NCBI GenBank assembly: GCA_963816975.1
Contig: CAWFMD010000006.1
Location: 806,001 to 870,000 of the forward strand
DNA from: DASRIA01 sp963816975
GTDB lineage: Bacteria; Actinomycetota; Thermoleophilia; Solirubrobacterales; JBBDJG01
Reading direction: 5' to 3'
DNA length: 64,000 bases
Made by a program: the position numbers and the translations under genes. Below are positions 17,752-29,285 of this stretch, one piece after another. Under the pieces are notes generated by a model, which was given only the letters and a program-made list of their open reading frames with translations, had not been told where the DNA came from and searched no databases. Numbering within the stretch: position 1 is the first letter of the stretch; the number at the start of each line of letters is the position of its first letter.

Positions 17752-19759
17752 CCTTCTGGGTCTGACGGCCGTAACGGTGCGGCAATGACGCAATGTGATC
17801 GCAGAACACCTCGACCACCTCGGGGTCGAATTGCGTTCCGGAGCAGGCGCGCAGCTCCTCAAGCGCCTCCTCGACGGAGCGCGCCTCGCGATAGGGCCGC
17901 GACGTGATCATCGCGTCGAAGGCGTCACAGACCGACACGATCCTTGCTCCCAGCGGGATCTCCTTGCCGGCGATGCCATCCGGATAGCCGGAGCCGTCCC
18001 AGTGCTCGTGGGTCGAGCGGACGACCTTCGCAACGGGCTGCATGGCCGGGGCGGCGCTCAGGATCCGCTCGGCGATGATCGTGTGCCGGCGCACGAACGC
18101 CCACTCCTCCGGGGTCAGGGGGCCGGGCTTGCGCAGGATCTCGTCGGGGATCGCCATCTTGCCGACGTCGTGCAGCTCGCCCGCGCGCACGACCTCGTCC
18201 AGCTCCTCGGCGATCAGGGACATGCGGGAGGCAACGCCCATCACGAGCTCCGAGACTCCCTTCAGGTGGTTGCCGAGGGCGGGCTCGCGCTCGTGTTGCA
18301 CCTGCAGCAGGATGTCGCGCGCCTGGCGCGTGGCCGACGAGCGCCGGTCCTCTTTTTGCGCGTACATGCGCTGGTCGGCGATCCGCATCGCGAGCGTCGC
18401 GTCGCGTGCCTCGTGGGGGAGCATCACGATGCCGTGCGAGGCCTTGATCGCGAATCCCTCGCCCTGTTCGGACAGCGCCGAGGATGCCAGCGCGATGATC
18501 GTCTTCGCGCTCGACGCGCCCGTCATGACCAGCACGCAGAACTCGTCGCCGCCGATGCGGTATGCCTCACCGTACGGCTTGACCGCGCGCTGAAGATTGC
18601 TGCCGAGGCGCGCCAGCAGCACGTCGCCGGCGGGGTGGCCGTAGGTGTCGTTGTAGCGCTTGAAACCGTCGAGGTCGAACAGCACCAGAATGCGTGGAGA
18701 TTGGACGCTGGCCACCTGCAGCTCCCGGTGCAGGTCAGTCATCAGCTTGCGCCGGTTCCCGAGCGTGGTGAGCGCGTCGGTCAACGCCTCGACCCGCGCG
18801 TGGGTGAACATCTGCAGCGATTCCTTGAACGACACCACGCCGCGCGAGATCAACGCGGCGAGGGCCGCCGCCGCCAGCGCAACCGCCGCAAATCCGACCG
18901 CGAGGAACTGTCCCAGCACCAGCACCGTGAGCGCGAGCGCTGCGCCCAGTGACGTCGCTGCCAGGCGCCGCGGTCCCGCGAGTTGTACGGAGGCGGGCTC
19001 GTCGTGCGCCTGCCATGCAGAGTAGGCGAGGAGGAGGCCGCCGGCCAGCCACAGCGAGTCGACCAGGTTCCCGGGTGTGTATGTACCGGCCACCGTCTGG
19101 AGCAGAAAGGCGGTCGAGGAGATCGCCGCGAGGGCCAGCCCGATCACGGCGGGCGTCCAGCTGCGTTTCAGCCGGCCCGTGATCGCGTTCACCCACAGCA
19201 GAAACGTCAGGAGGATCAGCGCGGCAAGCGGGTAGGCGACCTTCAGCGTGAGGGCCTGCGCGCCGGCGTCGACTCCGTTCAGCAGGGTCCCGCTCAGCAG
19301 GGCCGCGACCCCGGCGCCCACGGCCAGGGAGATGATCAGTCCGTCCAGCAGGATCGTGGGCTGGAACGGTTTCACGCGTGCGCGCACGAGCATCGCGACC
19401 GCCGCCGCGGCTGCGCCGGCGAACGGCAGGAGCAGCGCGTCCGCCAGCGGGAACGAGTACATGTCCGCATCGCCGGCGGCGCCGCTCGCATAGTAGGTCG
19501 ATCCAATGAACCAGGCTGCGAAGGCAGCACCGGCGGCGGCCCAGGCGGCGCGGTCTTCCGCCATCAGGCCGACCCGGGCCACGCCTGCGGCCAGCACCAG
19601 CAGGGCCGGTCCGAACATGGCCCAGCTCGACGAGAGGCCTGCGATGCCGTCGGCGTGCCGGTTCAGCGCCACGTACGTGGCATGTCCAGCAAGGCCGATG
19701 ATGGCTGCACCGAGCACCACAGATGCGGGCTTGGCGCTCTTGAAGAGGTTCTTGTTCAA
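17729..19759 (-). CDS. Membrane-bound GGDEF / HD-GYP cyclic-di-GMP protein (paralogue)
   Basis: 676 aa with the same layout as the gene at 4277-6385. About nine N-terminal membrane segments run to roughly residue 320. A GGDEF domain follows with LTTLGNRRKLMTDLH and YRIGGDEFCVL near 405, and an HD-GYP domain with HDVGKMAIPDEIL near 529 and GSGYPDGIAGKEIPLGAR near 591. As in its paralogue the RxxD inhibitory site is missing. Both catalytic domains look intact, so the protein could make or degrade c-di-GMP, or one domain could regulate the other. It converges with the carboxypeptidase gene. A 126-bp stretch separates its start from the next minus-strand gene. Confidence 0.92.
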   Translation of the reverse strand: MNKNLFKSAKPASVVLGAAIIGLAGHATYVALNRHADGIAGLSSSWAMFGPALLVLAAGVARVGLMAEDRAAWAAAGAAFAAWFIGSTYYASGAAGDADMYSFPLADALLLPFAGAAAAAVAMLVRARVKPFQPTILLDGLIISLAVGAGVAALLSGTLLNGVDAGAQALTLKVAYPLAALILLTFLLWVNAITGRLKRSWTPAVIGLALAAISSTAFLLQTVAGTYTPGNLVDSLWLAGGLLLAYSAWQAHDEPASVQLAGPRRLAATSLGAALALTVLVLGQFLAVGFAAVALAAAALAALISRGVVSFKESLQMFTHARVEALTDALTTLGNRRKLMTDLHRELQVASVQSPRILVLFDLDGFKRYNDTYGHPAGDVLLARLGSNLQRAVKPYGEAYRIGGDEFCVLVMTGASSAKTIIALASSALSEQGEGFAIKASHGIVMLPHEARDATLAMRIADQRMYAQKEDRRSSATRQARDILLQVQHEREPALGNHLKGVSELVMGVASRMSLIAEELDEVVRAGELHDVGKMAIPDEILRKPGPLTPEEWAFVRRHTIIAERILSAAPAMQPVAKVVRSTHEHWDGSGYPDGIAGKEIPLGARIVSVCDAFDAMITSRPYREARSVEEALEELRACSGTQFDPEVVEVFCDHIASLPHRYGRQTQKAVSLQAD

Positions 19760-19885
19760 ACTTTCCGATCCGAGCAGGCTGGCAGGCCTCTGGGGCCACT
19801 CTGCCTCATGATCGGCCGGAATGCCGGTTCTCGTTACCCCACGTGGACAAATCTGGCCGGGGGCGTGGGGACGGGGCCCCGAGGC

Positions 19886-20431
19886 TCAGCCAGAGTCGTC
19901 GAACGCCCCGCCGCGCTTGGGCTGCGGCTGCGGGGCGGGGCGGGGCGTCTGCCGCTGCGGCTGCGGCTGCGGTGGAGCCTGCTGCTGGTATGCCTGGGTA
20001 CCCGTGGAGTAGCCCTGCGCGCTGTCGGGGTAGGAGCCCGGGTAGCCGCTGCGCTGCTCGAGGTCGCCCCGGGCGTAGGCGGCCGTCGCGGCCGCCGCGG
20101 CGGCGGCGCGGCGGCGCGCCAGGCGCGCCGCCCGCACTCTGCGCAGGCGCGCCTGCTCGCGCGCGGCTGCGGCTCGCTTGGCCTGGCCGATGGCGACTGC
20201 CTCACGCGGGTTCGCGAGGGCGGGCCGCTCCGTCACTCGTCTGATCTCCCCGCGGTCCGGAGCGCCCTGTCCGTTCAGCCAGATCACGACACCGATGCCG
20301 ACCAGCACGGCGAGCAGCCCCATCACAGGTAGTTCGAGGTCGATCGTCGAGCGAGACCGCCCGTCGCTGCGTGCGCGTAAGCGCATCATTGCGCGCTGAG
20401 GGCCGTCCATTGGCGCCCAGTGGCGGGTCAC
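19886..20431 (-). CDS. Single-pass membrane protein with Ala/Arg helix and Pro/Gln tail
   Basis: Up to 181 aa from GTG, which overlaps the stop of the upstream PKD gene (GTGA); ATG 20410 is an alternative. One hydrophobic segment lies near residues 33-51 (LPVMGLLAVLVGIGVVIWL). Next is an Ala/Arg-rich, probably helical stretch (about 75-120) with many charged residues. The C-terminus is low-complexity, rich in Tyr, Gly, Gln and Pro (PPQPQPQRQTPRPAPQPQP). No family is recognised. The coding sequence is supported by its coupling to the PKD gene and a plausible membrane topology. The compositional bias makes homology searching hard. Confidence 0.6.
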   Translation of the reverse strand: MTRHWAPMDGPQRAMMRLRARSDGRSRSTIDLELPVMGLLAVLVGIGVVIWLNGQGAPDRGEIRRVTERPALANPREAVAIGQAKRAAAAREQARLRRVRAARLARRRAAAAAAATAAYARGDLEQRSGYPGSYPDSAQGYSTGTQAYQQQAPPQPQPQRQTPRPAPQPQPKRGGAFDDSG

Positions 20432-21501
20432 CGCGACGGACAGGCGGCAGGCTTCACGTTACCTGGGATCAGGCAGAGGTCCTGACGGGTGGGCGGCTTG
20501 CCCTTGCGAATCCGAAAACGTGTGTACTTGCCGATCACATCCGACCTCGTGACGAACACCCTCAGTATGGCGCGTGTGCGCAGCGTGCGTCCCTCCAAGC
20601 GCCGGACGCGGGTCAGTCGCGTTGCCGGCAGCAGGGGCACCGCCCCCGCCGCGGCCCGCATCGAGACGGTCTTCGTGGTCCGCTTGAACGGGCAGCCACG
20701 CCCGGCGCACCTGATCTTGAGGGTCGAGCCGGGTGGCGCGTCGACGCTCAGCCGGCGGATCTTGGCGCCCCTCCGGGACACCCGCCCTGCGATCCGCACC
20801 ACCGGGAACGGGCTCATCAGGCTGAAGGCGCGCACCACGGACGGAGCGGCGGCCACCACCACGGGCAGCGATGCCACGTCGGTCGCATCGGTCATGACCT
20901 GCAGCGAGACCGGGTAGACGCCGGGGACCGGGAACGTGACGGTGGCGCTGGCCCCCGTGGCATCGTCGAAGACACCGTCCCCGTCGAGGTCCCAGCGCTC
21001 GGCGCTCGCGGGTATCGGATCGTCGGGGTCGACGGAGGTGGATACGAAGGTGACGGGCAGGCCGGCGACGGGGGCGCTCGGGAAGAAGACGAGGGAGGCG
21101 TCGGGAGGCGCCGGCGCGTTGACGGTGACCTGGGCGTGAGCCTCGCCGACCACAGCGAGGTTGACGTCCAGCGCGCGCACCCCGACGTCGTAGGTCCGCA
21201 CGTTGTGGAAGATGCGCCGGGCCGTAGGGCCGGTGTCATCGGTGTAGACGCCGTCCTCGTCGAGGTCCCAGACGTACTCGTAGTCGTCTGGGCCGGCGTC
21301 CTCGACCGTGAAGTCCACCAGGCGCTCCACGACCACGTGCTTGGGCTGCCACGTGAAGTCGAGCGCTGCGGCGCTGGCCGGGAGGGCCAGGGTGATGGCC
21401 GTGCAAAACAGCACGGATGCGAGCACGCGGGTGATCCGTGGTACGGGTGGGTATGAGTCCGCGCGGGACAGGGAGACCTCCGAGGGGATGGAGGCGGGCA
21501 A
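20428..21501 (-). CDS. Secreted PKD-domain protein
   Basis: Up to 357 aa. A hydrophobic signal peptide (VLASVLFCTAITLALPASA) starts near residue 26, so the 25-residue leader from TTG 21501 may not be translated; GTG 21426 fits better. A TATATT box just upstream of the TTG supports the later start. Two PKD-like immunoglobulin-fold repeats follow, each with the YEYVWDLDEDGVY / RWDLDGDGVFDD pattern. The C-terminal third is a beta-rich domain with paired cysteines (KIRCAGRGCPF), a type I associate with secreted actinobacterial proteins. It is probably an extracellular binding or surface protein; no enzyme motif is seen. Confidence 0.8.
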   Translation of the reverse strand: MPASIPSEVSLSRADSYPPVPRITRVLASVLFCTAITLALPASAAALDFTWQPKHVVVERLVDFTVEDAGPDDYEYVWDLDEDGVYTDDTGPTARRIFHNVRTYDVGVRALDVNLAVVGEAHAQVTVNAPAPPDASLVFFPSAPVAGLPVTFVSTSVDPDDPIPASAERWDLDGDGVFDDATGASATVTFPVPGVYPVSLQVMTDATDVASLPVVVAAAPSVVRAFSLMSPFPVVRIAGRVSRRGAKIRRLSVDAPPGSTLKIRCAGRGCPFKRTTKTVSMRAAAGAVPLLPATRLTRVRRLEGRTLRTRAILRVFVTRSDVIGKYTRFRIRKGKPPTRQDLCLIPGNVKPAACPSR

Positions 21502-21562
21502 TATAGCGACGGGTCCGGTTGGCTCCCGTCACTTCCTGCGATCGGAGAGCCGGTTGCGGCCG

Positions 21563-21886
21563 CTATTTGGGAGACATCTCGGGCTCACCGTGCGGTGGAG
21601 CACCGGGCGCGGCGTCGCGGCCACGGTCCCGTACGACTTCCAGCTCGCGGATCCGGAGGCGTCCGACCTCCAGCTCATCCACTCGCAGGCGCTTGATCCG
21701 GGCCCGGCCGATCGCCAGGCGCCCGATCGCCAGCGCGCCGATCGCCAGCGCGCCGACCGCCAACGCACCGATGGCCATCGCGCCGCGCGCGAGCGCGCCG
21801 TTCGCGGACGCTCCCACGGCGGTGGCGCCGCGGGCGGAGGCGCCGCGGGCGGGCATGGCGCGTCGATGGCGTTCGGGGCGACCCAT
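21563..21886 (-). CDS. Pentamer-repeat (beta-helix-like) protein
   Basis: 107 aa from ATG 21886; ATG 21856 would give 97 aa. After MPAR the protein is 14 uninterrupted 5-residue units, beginning GASAR-GATAV-GASAN-GALAR and ending DELEV-GRLRI-RELEV. Position 1 is mostly Gly, and the central position is usually Leu, Ser or Arg. The strict period of five resembles pentapeptide-repeat quadrilateral beta-helices, with Gly where that family usually has Ala. The repeats drift from small and hydrophobic to charged at the C-terminus, and a short Pro/Gly tail ends the protein. Function unknown. The start is only 24 bp from the divergent ABC-F start. Confidence 0.6.
   Translation of the reverse strand: MGRPERHRRAMPARGASARGATAVGASANGALARGAMAIGALAVGALAIGALAIGRLAIGRARIKRLRVDELEVGRLRIRELEVVRDRGRDAAPGAPPHGEPEMSPK
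21635..21844 (-). repeat. Fourteen tandem 15-bp units encoding 5-residue repeats
   Basis: On the plus strand the units look like GCGCCGATCGCCAGC, with several near-identical copies around 21715-21780 and more degenerate ones at both ends. The repeats stay in frame with the minus-strand protein throughout. This points to selection on the protein rather than a non-coding satellite. Confidence 0.65.
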
Positions 21887-21910
21887 CCGGCTGACCGTAC
21901 CATCCTCTGC

Positions 21911-23785
<1,875 letters not shown>

Positions 23786-23808
23786 TCGCCGGCAAGACTC
23801 CCCCGCAC

Positions 23809-25662
<1,854 letters not shown>

Positions 25663-25743
25663 GTCACTAGCCTTCATCGCTCGCTGGGACTGTCTCTCTT
25701 CCTTCCGTGCGCGCCCCACCACAGAGGGTCAGAGAGGAACCAC

Positions 25744-25908
25744 ATGAAGACGATTCGCGAGCAAGCCGAGGCGCGGCGTCAGACCAAGCTCAATGCGATT
25801 CGCCGTCAGGTGAAGACCGGCAAGCTCGTCGTGAGGCAGATGACCGCCGAGGAGCGCGCACAGGCCTCGACGGCGCCCTCGTCAGACACGCAGGGCCGCC
25901 GGCCGTGA
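25744..25908 (+). CDS. Small basic protein, first gene of a three-gene small-ORF operon
   Basis: 54 aa, ATG 25744, preceded by GAGAGGAAC as a good ribosome binding site. It is rich in Lys, Arg, Gln and Glu (MKTIREQAEARRQTKL, VKTGKLVVRQMTAEERAQ) and predicted mostly helical. The tail is Ser/Thr/Pro-rich. No family is recognised. It is followed after 13 nt by a coiled-coil gene and then a single-pass membrane gene on the same strand. Confidence 0.55.
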   Translation: MKTIREQAEARRQTKLNAIRRQVKTGKLVVRQMTAEERAQASTAPSSDTQGRRP

Positions 25909-25921
25909 ACGGCGGGCCGTC

Positions 25922-26128
25922 TTGAGCGCTCGGCTGGAAGGACTTCAGGCGGAGGCTCGCTACCGTCGCGAGCGCCTCGATCTCTACCGCGCGAAGGCGT
26001 ATGGGTCCGGCCTCGTGACCGAGGCCGGTATGCGCCTGCGCGAGCGGGAGTGCAAGCACGCCGAGCAGCGACTGCGCCAGGCGCAGAGTGAGGCCGACGC
26101 GGAACAGCAGGCCGAGAGGAGAGCGTAA
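25922..26128 (+). CDS. Small coiled-coil protein
   Basis: 68 aa from TTG 25922. The sequence is almost all charged helix with heptad-like spacing (LEGLQAEARYRRERLDLYRAK, then CKHAEQRLRQAQSEADAEQQ split by a GSGLVTEAG turn). One cysteine is present. No family is recognised. The stop shares a base with the ATG of the next membrane gene, which supports real translation of both. Confidence 0.55.
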   Translation: MSARLEGLQAEARYRRERLDLYRAKAYGSGLVTEAGMRLRERECKHAEQRLRQAQSEADAEQQAERRA

Positions 26129-26316
26129 TGGGCGACGTCCTGAGCATCATCGCCATCGCAGTTCTGATGACCCTGGTCGTGGTGAGCGTGCAACGGCAAC
26201 GTGCCGCGCGTGCCACCGAAGACGCGGAGTTGAAGACCCGCGTCGGTAGCGACGGGGCCCAGCAGGAGCGTTCGGCGCGCGTGCGCGCCGAGGTGAGAGC
26301 AGCGCAGAAGGACTAG
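26128..26316 (+). CDS. Small single-pass membrane protein
   Basis: 62 aa. An N-terminal hydrophobic segment (residues 4-21, VLSIIAIAVLMTLVVVSV) is followed by a cytoplasmic, highly charged helical tail. The start overlaps the preceding stop by 1 nt (TAATG). No family is recognised. Together with the two genes before it, this forms a helix / coiled coil / membrane anchor trio that could be one small complex. It ends 33 bp before the tRNA-Ala gene on the other strand. Confidence 0.55.
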   Translation: MGDVLSIIAIAVLMTLVVVSVQRQRAARATEDAELKTRVGSDGAQQERSARVRAEVRAAQKD

Positions 26317-26349
26317 GCCCGCGTGATCGGCCGGTCCGGCTCCCGGAAG

Positions 26350-26422
26350 TGGAGCATGCCGGGCTCGAACCGGCGGCCTCTGGCTTGCAAAGCCAGCGCT
26401 CTCCCAACTGAGCTAATGCCCC
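26350..26422 (-). tRNA. tRNA-Ala (anticodon TGC)
   Basis: The minus strand folds into a complete cloverleaf. The acceptor stem is GGGGCAT / ATGCTCC, including the G3-U70 wobble pair that identifies alanine tRNAs. The D-arm is AGCTCAGTTGGGAGAGC. The anticodon stem CTGGC / GCCAG has loop TTTGCAA, giving anticodon TGC. The T-arm is CCGGTTCGAACCCGG. The discriminator base is A. CCA is not encoded (the next bases are CTT), so it must be added enzymatically. Confidence 0.97.
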
Positions 26423-26495
26423 AGGTGCCACCGATTGTAGGGGGCCAACTCGCCTTCAACAGCGGCGCGATTCGTGGCAAACTCCACACAGGCTT

Positions 26496-27899
26496 ATGAT
26501 CGAGCCCCAAGAGCGCGACGGACAGGGTCTTGCGCCGGTCCTCTCAAACGAACCGCTGACGGCCGGCAGCGGCGCTGCCGCCGACGTCGCAGAGGTGGCG
26601 GAGCCCAGCATCCAGGAGCGCGGGTCCGGTGTGCCCGCCCAGCCGCAGAAGCCCTCGCCGGCGCGCGTGTCCGACCTCGAGATCGTCAAGCACCACTTCG
26701 ATCTGGCATGCGACCGGATCGGAGTCCCGGACGACGTGCGCGACGTGCTGCGCACGTCGTATCGCGAGACCGTCGTGCAGATTCCGGTGCGCTTCGCGGA
26801 CGGGAAGATCCACGTCTTCAAGGGCTATCGGGTGCAGCACAACGGCGCGCGCGGCCCCTACAAGGGCGGCCTGCGCTACCACCCGGACGTCGACCTCGAC
26901 GAGGTCCGCGCGCTGGCCATGCTGATGACCTGGAAGACCGCGATCGCGGGGATCCCCTACGGCGGCGCCAAGGGCGGGGTCAACTGTCGCAGCGATCAGC
27001 TCAACTCCGATGAGCTCCAGTCCATCACGCGGTCGCTGATGGACAAGATCGACAAGGTGCTCGGCCCCAACCGCGACATCATGGCGCCGGACGTCGGCAC
27101 GAACGCACAGGTGATGGCCTGGCTGATGGACGAGTACGGCAAGCTCCACGGCCACACGCCCGCGATCGTGACCGGCAAGCCGATTCCGCTGGAGGGCTCC
27201 TACGGCCGCGAGTCTGCGACCGGCCGGGGCCTGGTCTACCTGTACCGCGAGGCGGCGCCCAAGCTCGGCCTGTCTCCCTCCTCCACCACAGTCGTGGTGC
27301 AGGGGTTCGGCAACGTGGGGTCGTGGGCCGCGCGGATCCTGCAGCAGCTCGGTGTCACGATCATCGGGGTGTCGAACGCCGACGGTGCGATTCGCAGCGA
27401 CGCCGGCATCGACGCCGTGCAGTTGCACGACTTCGTCGAGCAGGGCGGCAAGCTCACGGAGTTCGACGGCGTCGAGGTGATCACGCCGGACGAGCTGATG
27501 GAGATCGCGTGCGACGTCTTCGTTCCCGCGGCCCTCGGCGGGATGATCCACGAGGGAAACGCCGACCGGGTGCAGTGCAAGCTGCTGCTGGAGGGGGCGA
27601 ACAGCCCCACTACCCCGGCCGCGGACGAGATCCTGCGGGAGAAGGGCGTGTACGTGATCCCCGACGTGATGGCCAACGCCGGCGGGGTGGTCGTCTCCTA
27701 CTTCGAGTGGGTGCAGAACATGCAGCACTTCCGCTGGGAGGAGCGGGAGATCAACGACAAGCTCGGAAACATCATGCGCCGCGCCTTCCGCGAGGTGGAC
27801 ACTGCCGCACGCCAGAAGAACGTCTGCCTGCGTGACGCCGCATACGAGCTGGGCATCGAGCGGGTCATAGACACCGCGCGGACGCGCGGTTACATCTAG
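26496..27899 (+). CDS. gdhA: Glutamate dehydrogenase (Glu/Leu/Phe/Val dehydrogenase family)
   Basis: 467 aa. Catalyses reversible oxidative deamination of glutamate to 2-oxoglutarate. The substrate-binding domain has GPYKGGLRYHP and MTWKTAIAGIPYGGAKGGV, with the conserved lysines. The Rossmann domain has VVVQGFGNVGSWAAR. LLEGANSPTTPAADEIL and VMANAGGVVVSYFEWVQN are typical of the catabolic clade related to bacterial RocG and archaeal enzymes. The first 60 or so residues are a low-complexity extension that the family lacks, so the true start might be further in. The stop codon overlaps the citrate synthase stop on the other strand within CTAG. Confidence 0.95.
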   Translation: MIEPQERDGQGLAPVLSNEPLTAGSGAAADVAEVAEPSIQERGSGVPAQPQKPSPARVSDLEIVKHHFDLACDRIGVPDDVRDVLRTSYRETVVQIPVRFADGKIHVFKGYRVQHNGARGPYKGGLRYHPDVDLDEVRALAMLMTWKTAIAGIPYGGAKGGVNCRSDQLNSDELQSITRSLMDKIDKVLGPNRDIMAPDVGTNAQVMAWLMDEYGKLHGHTPAIVTGKPIPLEGSYGRESATGRGLVYLYREAAPKLGLSPSSTTVVVQGFGNVGSWAARILQQLGVTIIGVSNADGAIRSDAGIDAVQLHDFVEQGGKLTEFDGVEVITPDELMEIACDVFVPAALGGMIHEGNADRVQCKLLLEGANSPTTPAADEILREKGVYVIPDVMANAGGVVVSYFEWVQNMQHFRWEEREINDKLGNIMRRAFREVDTAARQKNVCLRDAAYELGIERVIDTARTRGYI

Positions 27900-29233
27900 C
27901 GACGGTCCATCGGCACGTAGTCGCGGGGGCCGCCGCCGGTGTAGATCTGCCGCGGCCGGGCGATCTTCTGCTCCGCGTCGCCCAGCATCTCCTGCCACTG
28001 CGACAGCCAGCCCGAGGTGCGCGGGATCGCGAACATCACGGTGAACATCTCGGTCGGCAGCTGCAGCGCCTCGTAGATCAGCCCCGAGTAGAAATCCACG
28101 TTGGGGTACAGCTTGCGGCTCGTGAAGTACTCGTCGTCGAGCGCGCGGTGTTCGAGCTCGACGGCCAGGTCGAGCTTCGGGTTGCGACCCGTCACCTCGA
28201 ACACCTCGTCGACGTGCTTCTTGATGATTCGCGCCCGCGGGTCGTAGTTCTTGTATACGCGGTGGCCGAAGCCCATCAGGCGCTCCTTGCCCTGCTTGAC
28301 GCCCTCCAGGAAGTCCGGGATCCGGTCCACGGTCCCGATTCGCTCGAGCATCTGGAGCACCGCTTCGTTGGCGCCCCCGTGCAGCGGCCCATACAGGGCG
28401 GCCACGCCGGCCGCCACGGCCGAGTAGGGATCGACCCGCGAGGAGCCGACGCCGCGCACGGCGCTGGTCGAGCAGTTCTGCTCATGGTCCGCGTGCAGGA
28501 TCCAGAGGACGTCGAGCGCGCGCTCGAGCCGCGGGTCCGGTTCGTACTTCAGCTCGGTCATCTTGAACATCATCGAGAGGAAGTTGCCCGGGTAGCTCAG
28601 GTCGTTGTCCGGATACACGTATGGCAGTCCGAGGTTGTGCCGATACGCGAACGCGGCGAGCGTCGGCATCTTGGCAATCATGCGGATCGTGGCCATGTAG
28701 CGCTCGTGCTCGTCGTCGATTCTCTTCGCATCCGGATAGAAGGTGGACAGCGCCCCGACCGTCGCCAGCAGCATTCCCATCGGGTGCGCGTCGTAGCGAA
28801 AGCCCTCCACGAACTTCTTGATGTTCTCGTGGACGAACGTGTGCGTCGTGATGTCGAAGACCCAGGCCTCGAGCTCCTGCTGCTGCGGCAGCTCGCCGAA
28901 CATCAGCAGGTAGGCGACCTCGAGATAGGTGCTGTGCTCGCACAGCTGCTCGATCGGGATGCCGCCGTGCCACAGCTCGCCCTTGTCACCGTCGATCCAC
29001 GTGATCGCACTCCGGCACGCCGCCGTGTTGAGGAACGCAGGGTCGTAGGACATGAGCCCGAAGTCGTCCTCGTCCACCTTGATCTGGCGCAGGTGCGCGG
29101 CCCGGATCGCGCCGTCGGTGATCGGCAGCTCGTAGGTCTTGCCGGTGCGGCTGTCGGTGACGGTGAGCGCGTCTGGCGAGGCACTCGTCACGCCGTCGCG
29201 GTCCTGGAGCTTGGTCGTCTGCTCTGTCGTCAT
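27896..29233 (-). CDS. gltA: Citrate synthase
   Basis: 445 aa. Condenses acetyl-CoA and oxaloacetate. The first 35 residues are a loose N-terminus, and the type-II bacterial beta-stranded N-terminal domain follows (YELPITDGAIRAAHLRQI, ITWIDGDKGELWHGGIPIEQL). Active-site segments are HEQNCSTSAVRGVGSS, LHGGANEAVLQML and MGFGHRVYKNYDPRA near residue 319, matching the family signature. The C-terminus has the usual SGWLSQWQEM. The length suggests the hexameric, NADH-regulated type-II group. It converges with gdhA, with stops sharing CTAG. Confidence 0.96.
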   Translation of the reverse strand: MTTEQTTKLQDRDGVTSASPDALTVTDSRTGKTYELPITDGAIRAAHLRQIKVDEDDFGLMSYDPAFLNTAACRSAITWIDGDKGELWHGGIPIEQLCEHSTYLEVAYLLMFGELPQQQELEAWVFDITTHTFVHENIKKFVEGFRYDAHPMGMLLATVGALSTFYPDAKRIDDEHERYMATIRMIAKMPTLAAFAYRHNLGLPYVYPDNDLSYPGNFLSMMFKMTELKYEPDPRLERALDVLWILHADHEQNCSTSAVRGVGSSRVDPYSAVAAGVAALYGPLHGGANEAVLQMLERIGTVDRIPDFLEGVKQGKERLMGFGHRVYKNYDPRARIIKKHVDEVFEVTGRNPKLDLAVELEHRALDDEYFTSRKLYPNVDFYSGLIYEALQLPTEMFTVMFAIPRTSGWLSQWQEMLGDAEQKIARPRQIYTGGGPRDYVPMDRR

Positions 29234-29285
29234 GTCTCTCCCTCGTAGGCCCGACGAAGGCTAGCCGATGGAGGGCGGTTTCCTG

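Noticed and set aside
21635..21844. 15-bp tandem repeats considered as a CRISPR array or satellite
   Set aside because: Units are contiguous without spacers and stay in frame with a protein of strict 5-residue period.
21308..21910. 200-residue extension upstream of the ABC-F protein
   Set aside because: It overlaps the PKD and pentamer-repeat genes on the other strand, and ABC-F homology begins at 21911. The repeat DNA gives an artificial D-R-Q-R-A pattern in this frame.
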